Positions 23,701 to 35,954 of a stretch of 64,000 nucleotides of DNA are shown piece after piece. Each line of letters begins with the position of its first letter. The first letter of the stretch is position 1. The translations under genes and the position numbers were made by a program. The notes under the pieces are model-generated. The model was given only the letters and a program-made list of their open reading frames with translations, was not told the origin of the DNA and searched no databases. The stretch is from Glandiceps talaboti (taxonomy: Eukaryota > Hemichordata > Enteropneusta > Spengelidae), in contig NC_135559.1 in the NCBI RefSeq assembly GCF_964340395.1, forward strand, positions 3,050,501 through 3,114,500. Direction: 5' to 3'.

Positions 23701-26700
23701 TTGCATGAACAACTTTTGGTTCATGATATCTCATTGAGCTCGGATGAAGAGAGATCCTGAGATTCAAAGCCATGGATGGCATCTAGACTAGGTCACTGTT
23801 GAATTCAAACTCTCTTCATTATTTATATGTTGTTTTTTTGCAGTGTGTCAACCATTGATAGAGTTGCATGTCAAGCTGATGAGAAAGATAAATAAAACTG
23901 TGAATGTAGATAAATGGGAGAGAACACTGTTGAAGGTAGGTATAGTGAGCTTGTGACTTATTTGGGAAATCTTATTTTGTGTGGTAGCCATGTCAGCTGT
24001 GAGTATAAGCTATTTTTGTCAATGAAAAAACTGACCAAGTTTTTACTGTTGTCCATTCACTCCTTTTGAAATGATGGTTATTTGTAGATTCACATGTGTA
24101 GCCTAGTATTGCTGTATCGTTAAAAGTCAGTGATAAATATATGTATGCAAGCTATGTTTGTGTTGAGGCACATTTCAAATTTACAATTTTAAGTATCAGT
24201 TATTGCCAAGTATTTATTTATTTTCTCCGGTCACATGTGTGTCTACCACCATTTTTCTGACACTCAGATTTCATTCAAACCTGGCATAAAGGTGGAATGT
24301 ATGTATGTCAGTGTCTTTCAAGACAATATGAAATATGACAGAATGTCACTCTAGACATGTTTGTAATAGTCAATTTTCTGGTTCCAAGATGCAGTGCATA
24401 AAAAGACGTTGCTTATGTTGTTAGATTTAGTCTTGTTTTGTCTTTATTACATTTGAAATAACATTTTCAGCAGGAAATGATGGTAAGACATGTTGACCTC
24501 TTTAATTATGGGTGATTTTATAGAACAAAGACTGAACGCCATCGATGACAGTGGGATTTTACGGGTAAACCCAGGGTACCATCATGTGACAGCCATCCCC
24601 TGAGTAGTGCATGCAAACCCCTCCGCGCGTACATAATACATGGCATTGTATGGAGAGACATGCAATGCGTCTTGGAACTGACAACAGGCCTATTAGAAAT
24701 ATCACAATTTACCCAATAATTCAGAATCTGTAACATAGACATAACCATTGAGGTAGTGTAGTTGTGGTTTTCTGACGTCCATAGAAATTTCAAAAACATC
24801 AATAATTTTACTGTCTGTATAATGTGTACATGTGTAATCTCCAACTTTTGCTACTTTATTATTTTACTTACACATAATGGATTGATCTATATTCTGTTGT
24901 AGATCAGTAAAAATCTCTCCAATGTTGCTTATTGGGAATTACATGAGTTGGGCTATGCTGAGATTAAGATAGATACCAAATTAGACCTTTTGAAGGTAAG
25001 TAAACACATAACTACTGTCATCTTTTTTTCTTTTCTTTTTTTTTTTTTTTGGGGGGGGGGGGGCATATACAGTGCAAGTGTGAATAGCTATGCCATGCAC
25101 ACTATCAACAAGAAAGCCTGGCTGGCTACTCTACTGGTTCCCTGTAGACCAGCAGAGTAATTACAAACAAGATATATACAGCTGAAAAGAATAAAATTGA
25201 ATGATGAAAGGTTAAAAAGTTTAAATGTAAATACAAATGTGGTAGCCATGGCCCTATCAGCTAAATCCTACCAAACTAAACTAAAACTGGTTGGATGTGC
25301 CAAGTTGTCAAATGTTATTTACATGGACCCAATTACAAATATGATAGTGTATAGTGAATGTGTTTTGTCACTTGTGGTATAAGCTAGCATTTGAGTGAAG
25401 TACAAGCCAAGCATTCAAATTCTGGTTTCAATGATTATTCCATTTCCTGAGAGAATGGACTTGTCATGATACCAGGATATTTCACAAGACATGGACATGG
25501 TAACAGAAAATTTGTCTATCAAACCAGAGATGTGTTCATTAATAGTGTGTGTGCCAAGAATGTTTAATGTAAACTGTTCTGGTTAAATGAGAACAGTTTC
25601 TTAAACATTTGTTAATCGTGGTATAATTTATGATTTAAATGCAGAAAAAATATGTTTTATAAGTCAAGTAGATGTCATGTGTTAATAAATCAGATCAACA
25701 ATTGTTAAATGACTTTTTCAAGTCCCATGTTTAAATCACGATGGCAGAAATGTCTTTAAAGAACAGGATTTCATCCCAGGTTCTTACACTAGTGTTTCTT
25801 ATCAGTGGAATTATATGGGTTACATAGGATTAATCTGTTAGTGTGGACCAATCTTTTCTTTAACTCTGCTAGAAAACTGTCTTTCACACCTAAAGTTTAA
25901 TCCTAAGCTGTTAACTGCCTTTAATGCCCATGTCAGATCAGGATTAAAATTTCAGTATGAAAAACGGTTGTTTGTCAGAACTATAGAAAAAGTTAATCCA
26001 AAGTAAAAGAGTGCCCCTATTTTATCCTTAGGGCAGCACTGGTAAGATAAAAGAGTACCCCTATTTTATCCTTAGGGCAGCACTGGTAAGATAACACTAT
26101 ACAAGAATCTGAGACTGAATTCCAGGCCTGTACAGTAAACTTGCATTGTGTTTATTTGTCTTCTAGTTTCTCTGTGAGGCACAGTTTGATGACAATTTAA
26201 AATTTAAGAACTTCATCAATAAGGAGTCTGATGTCGAAAAAATGCGAATTCAGCCTCTCGGACGTGATAAAAATGGATTAGTTTATTGGTATCAACAGGT
26301 AAGAACTTCTACCTCATATCTAATTTATTATTTTATTTTTCAAAGGAATAATTGAATCATCAATATTGGAAGAAATATATGTATGTACTTGTGAATGTGA
26401 CATTTTGCAGTCATCCCTAAGAACCCAGAGTCCATATTTTATTTATTTATTTATTTATTAATCCTTCACAAGAAGAAAAACCAACAATGAAAAAAAGAAA
26501 ACATGATACATTACAATCATACAAAATAATATAATGTGAAAATGGCATCAACAACATGCTAAGAATTTGACAACTCTGTGGATCCTTCACATATAAAAGC
26601 TGTCTGACACCGTCCGTCATCTCATATTTCATTCCTGTGATTTCAATACCATTGTTTTCTTTCTATTAGGACGTAGAATTCAATGTACGTATTTATAGAG

Positions 26701-29700
26701 AGGAACAAGATGATGCAGACAGCTCAACCTGGCAAATGGTTGTAAGGTCAGTAGGTCATAGGTTAATTATTCACCTTTAACCTTTGTGTCAGGTCATACA
26801 TGCAAAGCTGTCTGTCATATTACATTACTGATAACTTTCTAGCAGGGCTGACAATTCAACACATGATTGAAAGATGGTTGCCCAATTCACGCCTCATCAT
26901 TTCATAGTACAAACACCCTACCAGTAACTAGGGACATTCATACAAACTTTGTTTCTGAGCAGAAATTTACACGATTTATGAAAGACTTTTCCTCAAATAA
27001 ACTCTGACCTCATGCAAATAATGTTGCTAAATTCAACATTATGGTCAAAATTTTGGGATGGGTAATAGCTTATAGAGAGATCACGACACATCAGAAGAAG
27101 TCTTCCCACTTATTCTGTATGTCCTTGTAATGTTGAAATGAGATATAAATGGTTTGATAAAGATGTAGATTTTATGGGAATATTTTGAACTGAGGGATTT
27201 AGATGGGGACATTGAAACTACAGCCCAGTGCGTAACCAGCAATGTGAGGGTATAAATTGTTGATAGCAGGGTACTGACCTTGTTAAAACACATCATGGAC
27301 AACATCGTCAAATATCTTTCTGTTGATTTGTACATAACCAACACTACGAGAATGTAAATTGTTGATAGCAAGGTGCTGAACCCAGCTAAAACTCTCATGA
27401 GAGCATTGCAGTGAAATTTAACTGAATTTTCTAATTGAATTTATTTCCACTAGAAACATACAAAATGGAAATATCACTGATAAGAATATGTTGTGGTGAG
27501 GACCATGAAAATAGTTCACTTGGAACTAATCTAGTCCATGGTCCTGGTAAATATGGGCAGTAACTAAATACAAGGTGTACTTGTAAAAATGATAAATAAA
27601 TAATCAAATACACATACTTATTTACACTTATATACAATATATTACAAATGACCAATACCAAACAAAGAAAAACGTGATCGCACAAAGGATATCATACAAC
27701 CAGAATGGAAAACCAAAACAAATGAAATCTATGACAACACACAAATAAGTTTGTGTTTTAATTGTTATCATATCGTATTTCAGTGATCGCCATGAACTTG
27801 CCAGTTTGATATCATCTCTACAAAATCCTGAGAAGAAATCAGATGACACAGACTCTACATCTGGATCAGTTATGACTGATATTAAAAACATAGGTGAGTA
27901 TGAAGCCAAGTAGGTCTGAATCAGAAATCAAGAAGTATTTCAGTATTGGGAGTTTTGCAGAGAGGTTTTACATGTGTTACATGTGTTTACTCCTACGTAT
28001 GCTTGATCATGATACTTAGCAGTTATCATACACATGTCAGTGTGGTCTCCATGCAATGGCATGATTACAGTTTGTGGTCTTCATGCAATGGCATGATTAC
28101 AGTTTGTGGTGAAATCTAATGTGTAAGGCTTGTAGATTTGAGAATGTTAGTTTTTGAATGACTTTATCTATATTTGTTTTGTTAGATGATGAAACCAGTC
28201 GTGACACAGTTCTGTCGATACCACAAGATAAAGCAGTACAGAAGGATAAACTGGAGATGAAAATAGAAAAGGAAGATAAAAGTGATACCAAGTCAGAGAA
28301 TGTTGATATGGAAACAGGAGAAACAAAGCCACCCAGCAATGAAGAAGAGAAGTGTATAAAAGTGAAAGAGGAAAAATCTGTTGAAGACAGCAAAGAAGTG
28401 AAAATGGACAAAGGTAGTAAAGATGGAGAAGAGAAAAAAGATGTGTCAAGTGATGAAAATAAAAAGGATGTATCTGTAGATAAAGAGAAAGGTGATTCAC
28501 CTGTAGAGGAAGACAAAGACATAGACACCAAGGAAGTGAAAAAGGATGAGGAGAAAAAGGAGTCAGTTACAGATACTGATGGAAAAGAGAAGGCAAAGAA
28601 AGATGTGGAACTTGGAAAGGAAAAAGACATTAAAGTGAAAATGGAACCATCTGAGGAGGGAGAAAAAGATAATAAAGATGAGAAAAAAATTGATGCACCA
28701 TCAGATAAACAAATAGATACATCAAAAGATAAAAAAGATGGAACAAAAGACACTAAAGATAGTGCTGAAAAACAAAAGAGTACAGAGAAATTAGATGATG
28801 GAAGTCAAGAGAAAAAACAAGTTAAGAAAACAGAGGTGAAAGCACAAGGTAAGGACACTTATTACAGAAATTCAAATATTTTACTTTATATGAAGTTATG
28901 TAGCATCATTTTTGATAATGTAAAACAATCTCAAAATGTCATTGTCTGTATCCAATCTATTATGTACAGTAGTCAAAGAAGTGTTGAAACAAATTGAATC
29001 TTCACCATTAGCAGTGCTGCCCGTACATGCATGCACAACATCAACTTACTTGGTGTATTAAAAATATTTTAGTGTTAGTGATTCAACAGAAAATGTAGAC
29101 AAAATGCATATTGTACATATCCTTGATATACTTTAGCTCCACAAGAGGAAGACGAAGATCAGAAAGAAGATGTGAATGAGGGAGAAGATGAGGAAGTGGA
29201 GGAGGAAAGGGACAAAAAGACAAAGGGGAGGAAGTGGAAAGGTAGAGCTAGAAGGGGGCGAAAAAAGAAAAGGAAAGGTCTGAGATTCACACCAAAAAGA
29301 AGTCCTAGGAAACCAGTTTTGCGAAAAGTGACAACCTACAAAGAAATTAGTGAAGATGATGAAGAAGAGGAAGAAGAGGAGGAACCACATGGAGAGGATG
29401 ATAAACCATGCTGTAAATGTGGACATTATGATCATCCAGAATGGGTAAGTAGGACACAGTTTGGTACGTGGAGAGGGTGATATACCATGCTGTAAATGTG
29501 GACATTATGATCATCCAGAATGGGTAAGTAGGACACAGTTTGGTACATGGAGAGGGTGATATACCATGCTGTAAATGTGGACATTATGATCATCCAGAAT
29601 GGGTAAGTAGGACACAGTTTGGTACATGGAGAGGGTGATATACCATGCTGTAAATGTGGACATTATGATCATCCAGAATGGGTAAGTAGGACACAGTTTG

Positions 29701-32700
29701 GTACGTGGAGAGGGTGATATACCATGCTGTAAATGTGGACATTATGATCATCCAGAATGGGTAAGTAAGACACAGTTTGGTACGTGGAGAGGGTGATATA
29801 CCATGCTGTAAATGTGGACATTATGATCATCCAGAATGGGTAAGTAAGACACAGTTTGGTACGTGGAGAGGGTGATATACCATGCTGTAAATGTGGACAT
29901 TATGATCATCCAGAATGGGTAAGTAGGACACAGTTTGGTACATGGAGAGGGTGATATACCATGCTGTAAATGTGGACATTATGATCATCCAGAATGGGTA
30001 AGTAGGACACAGTTTGGTACGTGGAGAGGGTGATATACCATGCTGTAAATGTGGACATTATGATCATCCAGAATGGGTAAGTAAGACATAGTTTGGTACG
30101 TGGAGAGGGTGATATACCATGCTGTAAATGTGGACATTATGATCATCCAGAATGGGTAAGTAAGACACAGTTTGATACGTGGAGAGGGTGATATATTATT
30201 TAAACCATGCTGTAAATAGGTAGGTATGGCAGTCTTATAACAATGTAAACTTTATTTTACTTTTACATGATGAGAGCACCCACCAGAAGACTGTACACAA
30301 CGTATCCATTTATAATCAAACCCAATCATTTGACAAGTTCAGGTTGTTGTTTTACTTGATAGATAATGAACACTTTTACAGCTGACTGCTGAATACATGT
30401 AAACTTGTAATATGTGTATGTCATGTCAACCCATGTTGTACTTTTTCAGATTTTACTCTGTGACAAGTGTGATGCTGGTTATCACACTGCATGTCTTCGT
30501 CCTCCGTTGATGATGATTCCCGATGGTGAATGGTTTTGTCCATCCTGTGAACACGTAAGTCTGATCATCCTCAGGGTCAACATTAGACTGTAAGATAGGT
30601 CGTGACGTTCCCCCTCACCGACCGACCTCATTTCAACTAAAAAACACATTTCAGGTGTCAAGCAGACAGTGTAATTAATTAAATTGAGTGTCTTCATCAA
30701 AGAAACTGAAAATAATACTTATGCCATTCATTTTTAATTAATCTCAGCTGTGTGATATCGTTTTACTTCTTGTACTTGCTTCAGACCTTTTTCTTTCATT
30801 TTTGCCTGTAAGCACTTTAATTTAATGGTAATTGAGAAAAACCACAAAACAAATATAGACCAACTCAGTCAAATGTATGTCATTACAATTTATTCCCGTT
30901 ATATTAAATTTCTGGACTAGAAGTTTGATTTTATTTCTTCTTCAAATCTCAGTAATTCAACAATAGTAGACATTCTGAGTGTATGTGTCATATTGAAATC
31001 ATGAATACCTGATTCACTGCAATCAAAATGTTTCGACTTCTAACTCATTTCATTTCATTTTATAATTTCAAGGTTAAACTTGTCAGTATACTCCAAGAAC
31101 ATCTGTTTGTTTTGGATGGGCAGATAAAACGTACTGAACGTAAGAAACGACGGTAAGTTCAACTTCCTTGTAGCATTATAGTTTCAGCTATCTGTTCAGC
31201 TTGCAGGATGCCCCTTCCCCCCTCTCCCCACATGGCATTTATAGTGTAGTGGGGCAAGCCCACAAGATGGTCTTGAAAAGAATGCACCAGCACTAACATT
31301 TTACCAGACTACTTAACTAGAGGTTTCATTTAATTGCTTTTTTCCAGAGTATTAAAGTGGCCATATGGATGAGGATTGGGATATTTACTTTGGATTTTTA
31401 ATTTATAAAACAATTTTGTCATGGCTTCCTATTGAAAAAATCAGTGTGAAACAACATAGACCAAGTCATTGTTTGTAACTCAATACATTGCAAAAGATTA
31501 ATAAGTGTGTAAAATCTATGATATTGTACGTACAATAACAACCAGTTTTACTCATATTTTTTTTTAGTTTTTTGCAATATATTGAGTCACAAACACAAGT
31601 AGGATGTCATGATAATATTGTTTTATAAATTAAAAATCCAAAATAAAAATCCAATCCTCATCCATATGGCCATTTAAAGCCTATAAACCCAATATATGTC
31701 ATGTTAATGTAAACACCATATTTATTTTTCTGACTCCTGATTTAAGCAGCAAAATCCAAATATCTACGGGAAGGAGTTTTACAATTTGCTGTTCAGTTCA
31801 TGTGTACTGACTGATAGAATAATAATACTTGTAATGTGCCATATATCCAAAAAGTTCATAGGTGCTGAACTCTACAAAAGTGATGAATGCCACTAGAATC
31901 ACTAGAATGGTAAAAAGTCACCTGTACTAAACTATACAGACAGGATAAGCCTTCGTCGAACACATACTCCTCAACATTTCAACTTACTACACAGAAAAAT
32001 CTCACAGATATTTTGTGTTGGGACCTTTTTCAGCTGTACCATAAATCTAGTAATATTCAGTTTGTATAAATGTTTTGTAATTTTCAGAAAAGAAAGACTG
32101 ACATTTGTTGGAATCAATCCAGAAAACATCATTATGGTAAGTTATGAATTAATAAATAATTGATAAACATAGCACCACAAGTTTAGGAAACAGTTCTTGT
32201 TGAACACATCTGTACTCTATAGCTACTTAATGTCATTTGAAATAGAGATTATCTGATACCATTCTAAGGGTTCAGTCTGCAATATTTACTTAGTTTCAAT
32301 TTATGTAAAAATAGATATATCTCAAAAAAGAAATATTCAGAATTAATTTTTAGCACAAGTTGAAGGGATGCCAGCACAGGAAATGAATGAATTCTCATCA
32401 CATAAATTCAGGCAATTGCCAAGAAACGCCAAATTGAAACTTGCTTCACATTCATTGTTGTCCTAGAAGTGGTCAAGTATTGTCTTTCAGTTAGTAGATG
32501 TACATATGTATTAGATGACCATAACAATTTCAAGGCAATGTCAGGTTTTCTTGCTACCCTTCATCATACTTTAAATTGTATTCATATCGTTATTTTAAAT
32601 TGTATTCATATCGTTATTTTAAATTGTATTCATATCGTTATTTTAAATTGTATTCATATCGTTATTTTATCTAAGAACGCTGACAAAATCACGACCAAAA

Positions 32701-35700
32701 TCAGTCGAAAGGGCAGGGAAACTTATGAAGAAGAACTTATGTTTGAAAGGCGGTCTGGAAGACAGCGACGACAGATCAGTTATAGATTTGAAGAGTTTGA
32801 TGATGCTATTTACTCTGCCATCAAAGATGAGATCAAAGAGAAAGAGGAATATGAAGGTAAGTTGTTTATTCAACTATCAAAGATTAATAACTTCTATTTA
32901 TCTACTGCAGTGTTCTCCCTAGCATAGAGAAAGCATGGCGGTACCGTCATGCTGGGAACTCAGCCCGCCATGCTTGAAACTTGGCCCGCCGTTCTTGAAA
33001 CTTGGCCCGCCACTCTTGAGCTTGCTGACAACGCTCGTCTCTTTTGTGAGTTTTTACCGACAAACAGCAAGATCCTCAGGCATATCAAGGGCAAAGTGAT
33101 CATCCTATAATTTATATAGTAGTATTAGTAGGTAATAGATGATAATAAAGTTGGTTTTTATACAACGCTTTCCCACTCTGTGCTCAAAGCGCTTTTCAAT
33201 TATTATCCCTGGCTCGGATCTATATCGGTACAACAGCCCTTTATCAATTACTTGTATCTATCTACTGCTACTTACTAGCCTGAATGATCCAGGTATGTTT
33301 CCACTTCTATGATAAGCTCAACCCACATGTACAGGATCTGTCATAAGTAGAGACTTTGAGCTGTGGAGGTACAGCAAGTCCCTTTGTTCTGATAGTGTAT
33401 TTATTGATTTCTAACTTAGCTGAGTACCAAGAAATTGGAGTCAGCAGAGGTAAAGACATGGCAACCATTGAGAGGGCAGAGAGGGAGAGAGAAGCCAAAC
33501 AGAAGAAGGGAAAGAAACGACGATTAATGGATCTAGATGCAACAAGTGAAGAATCATATAGTAGTGAAGAATTTAGGTATGGAAGCAGGTAAATAAATAC
33601 ACAAGTGAATCAGTTGTTGGAGTTCAGATGGTAGGGGTCACACACAGCGCCCTCTATAAACACCACACAGCCATCAAATGAAGTAAACAAGGCCTCACTT
33701 AAACAAAAGGGGCACTTTCAGGCACTTTGGTACATTGAAAAAACCATGTTCGATTTAATAAAACTGAAGTATTATTTTGTAATTAAGAGATATCCTTACA
33801 ATTTGATCATTAAAAAATCAACAAAACATGAAAGACGAATATAGATGTCAATGTCATAAAATGATTGTTAATCAGATGTGCTAGTGATGGCTACCTGAGC
33901 AGAACTGAGAGATTTGTGTTTATTTTGTCCCAGCATTCTTAGCAGTATGACCCACATCACCTGGTTAGGGGTAGGGTGCTCCCATAGGAAGGGAAACAGG
34001 CATGTTCAATCTAAATGGATCACTATTTCACAAACAAATCTGTAAATATGGTTTACCTGGTAGTAGAAAACTTAGTCCTGTCTGTTCTATCCATTGACAT
34101 GGGTAGATGTTTCGGAACCAGAGTAGCATACTCCTGTCTAAAATTCCCCATCAGAAAATGCATGTCCATGGTATGGACCCATTGAACAAAGAAGGAGAAG
34201 AAGTGTCCATACATTGTTTCTCAGCAATCACTCAAAATGCAGATGTATGAAAAAGAGTTAGAGGTCTTTGTTTATATGCAAATATCCCAGAAGTATTATC
34301 CAATGAGGATGGATATAAGTAACTAGACAACCTGTGTATTACGATTATTATCCAATGAGGATAGATATAAGTAACTAGACAACCTGTGTATTATGATTAT
34401 TAGCCAATGAGGATGGATATAAGTAACTAGACAACCTGTGTATTACGATTATTAGCCAATGAGGATAGATATAAGTAACTAGACAACCTGTGTATTACGA
34501 TTATTAGCCAATGAGGATAGATATAAGTAACTAGACAACCTGTGTATTACGATTATTAGCCAATGAGAGTGGATATGAGTATCTAGACAACCTGGATATT
34601 ATGATTATTTTTACAGTTTTACTGATAGTGAGGCAGATTTTGTGATACCAGAAGAAGAAGAAGAAGATATTACTGACAGTGATGAAAGTTACTGTGGAAA
34701 TCGACCCAAACGACCTAAAAGGGTTTCAAAGGGAAAACGTAGAGGTCGACGATATCAAAAACCTACCAGGAGAAGTCAGCGGAACCGAGGAAGAAAACGT
34801 TACTATAGTGACAGTATGGATGAAGAGGAAGAGGAGGAGGAAGATTATGGTAAGAATGATTAATTGGTTGCCATGGCAATATTTCTTATTGATGTTCTTA
34901 CCATAATATTCTAGATTTGAACTTCTAACTTACATAATGTTCTTACAATTTATTTTCATTTATTTGTGGTTACAATTTATTTTCATTTATTTGTGGTTTG
35001 CGTTTTCTTTTGACAGAGAGTGATCATTCCAGTGATTATAGTGACGGTATTCTTGGACGAAGAAACTTAGGTAGAAAAAGTAGAGGTCGTGTAAGGTATC
35101 AAGAAAAATCAGACGACAGTGATGACTCATCAGAAATGGAAGATAGCGAAAAAAGTGAAAGCGAAAAGACTGAAGAATTACCACAGGAACTTAGGAAATC
35201 AAGAGTAGTGAAACATCGTCTTGTGTCAGAAAGTGAAGACGAGGACGAGGAGGAGCAAGAAAAGGAGGAGAAATCAGAGAATAGCAGTATTGAAAAAGAG
35301 GATAACGAAGAGGAAGAAGAAGAGGAGGGGGAGGATGGTGAGCCAGTAGCAAAACGTTCAAAACGGTACGAAGATGACAGTGACTTTGAGCTTGATGCGC
35401 AAACTGGACTTAAAAAACGACCAAAAATGAGAGTTTCTAAGCGACAGGTCAAAAGGATAAATTATCAAGACTTGGTAGGAAATGATAGCAGTAATGATAG
35501 CAAAGATGAAGAAGATGTAGAAGAAAAGGAGGAAATAGACGACAAGATAATTCCAGAGAAAGAAACAGAACCCAAATCAGACAATACTACAGGGAAAGTA
35601 CAATGTGAAAATGGTATGACAAAGACAGTGAGCCAGTCTGAAGGTAGTGAGACTGGAGAAAGTAAACCAGAAAGGACTGATACACCAAGTAAACAAATTG

Positions 35701-35954
35701 CAACAAAAGACAGTATGCCACCAGCTGCATCAATTGCTGCAACAGCAGCAGTGTCAACGACAGTAGCAGCAGCGGCAACAGCAACAGGTACAGCAATGAC
35801 ACCAGCAGCTGCAGCACCACAGGTGAACGGTGGTAATCAACACAATAACTTTTACCATAACGGCAATAATGCTAACAATCAGGAAGATATGGATGAAGAT
35901 GAAGATCTTTTAAATGTAACAGACTTGGTGGATTATGTGACAAGGGATACTTAG
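20723..35954 (+). CDS. RSF1: Remodeling and spacing factor 1 (RSF1) orthologue
   Basis: Complete fifteen-exon gene: 20723-20852, 23844-23935, 24903-24995, 26167-26298, 26670-26746, 27784-27893, 28186-28848, 29137-29444, 30450-30554, 31073-31152, 32088-32136, 32676-32856, 33420-33588, 34617-34849 and 35017-35954. They total 3360 nt (1119 aa; human about 1440). The start MASVV has a strong context (ACATGG); an in-frame ATG lies 12 nt upstream. Residues 10-31 (YAVICSFLERYG) and 106-149 (QFDDNLKFKN, LGRDKNGLVYWYQ) match the N-terminal WHIM-type region. A long Lys/Glu-rich region spans 212-433. The C4HC3 PHD finger (CCKC, ILLCDKCDAGYHTACLRPPL, WFCPSC) is at 524-568. The ISYRFEEFDDAI motif lies near 655-667 and acidic/basic tracts follow. 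The C-terminus DLLNVTDLVDYV matches human RSF1. RSF1 partners the ISWI ATPase SNF2H in nucleosome spacing. Confidence 0.95.
22110..22440. repeat. Possible dispersed-repeat fragment
   Basis: In RSF1 intron 1. It shares the motif GAACTAATCTAGTC and an overall layout with a segment of intron 6 at about 27435-27680: TTTATTCC-rich start, then the shared motif, then A-rich ends. Both may be fragments of one retroelement family in reverse orientation; the family is not recognised. Confidence 0.3.
22819..22914. repeat. Short hairpin element, family H2, copy 2
   Basis: Left arm TGTAAGATACGTCGTGACA pairs with right arm TGTCACGGCGTACCTTACA; inner arms with CCCTCACCAG and CTGGTGTTTGAGGG also pair. It lies in RSF1 intron 1. 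Confidence 0.6.
26004..26095. repeat. Two-copy tandem duplication in RSF1 intron 3
   Basis: A unit of about 45 bp containing CCCCTATTTTATCCTTAGGG occurs twice in succession. Confidence 0.85.
29405..30194 (+). repeat. Ten-copy tandem array of the RSF1 PHD half-exon with its splice donor
   Basis: The last 40 nt of RSF1 exon 8 (first zinc-ligand pair of the PHD finger), the donor GTAAGT and the next 33 nt of intron form a 79 bp unit. It repeats with exact spacing from 29405 to about 30194. The first copy is the real exon end. Every copy keeps an intact GG|GTAAGT donor (29445, 29524, ... 30156). Reading past the first donor meets a stop after 12 codons, so only the first donor preserves the frame. 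Copies differ by few substitutions, so the expansion is young. Confidence 0.92.
30586..30640. repeat. Half copy of hairpin family H2
   Basis: AGACTGTAAGATAGGTCGTG followed by ACGTTCCCCCTCACCG matches the left arm of the copy at 22819. The right arm is absent. RSF1 intron 9. Confidence 0.5.
31351..31677. repeat. Fold-back MITE, family G, copy 2
   Basis: Ends AAGTGGCCATATGGATGAGG and CCTCATCCATATGGCCATTT, with an interior similar to the copy at 3570. It lies in RSF1 intron 10. Confidence 0.75.
32571..32668 (+). repeat. Four-copy 24 bp tandem repeat beside an RSF1 splice acceptor
   Basis: Unit TTAAATTGTATTCATATCGTTATT, four copies. The array ends about 7 bp before the AG of exon 12, so it supplies the polypyrimidine and branch region. 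Confidence 0.85.
33130..33300. repeat. Probable dispersed-repeat fragment
   Basis: In RSF1 intron 12. The segment with CTCAAAGCGCTTTTCAATTA followed by CCCTGGCTCGGATCTATATC looks like a retroelement-type tail. An adjacent stretch at 32930-33010 repeats GCCCGCC(A/G)(T/C)(G/T)CTTGAAACTTG-like units. Families not identified. Confidence 0.3.
34296..34608. repeat. Six-copy 52 bp array with CCAAT boxes in RSF1 intron 13
   Basis: CCAATGAG recurs at 34300, 34352, 34404, 34456, 34508 and 34560, exactly 52 bp apart. The rest of the unit (GATATAAGTAACTAGACAAC and on) is nearly identical between copies. Confidence 0.92.

Noticed and set aside
24518-24844. 108-codon minus-strand frame inside RSF1 intron 2
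   Set aside because: No motif, no splice support and unremarkable length for AT-rich intron sequence.
28097-28753. 218-codon minus-strand frame rich in Ser and Phe
   Set aside because: Antisense shadow of the Lys/Glu-rich RSF1 exon 7, which has good splice sites and in-phase neighbours.
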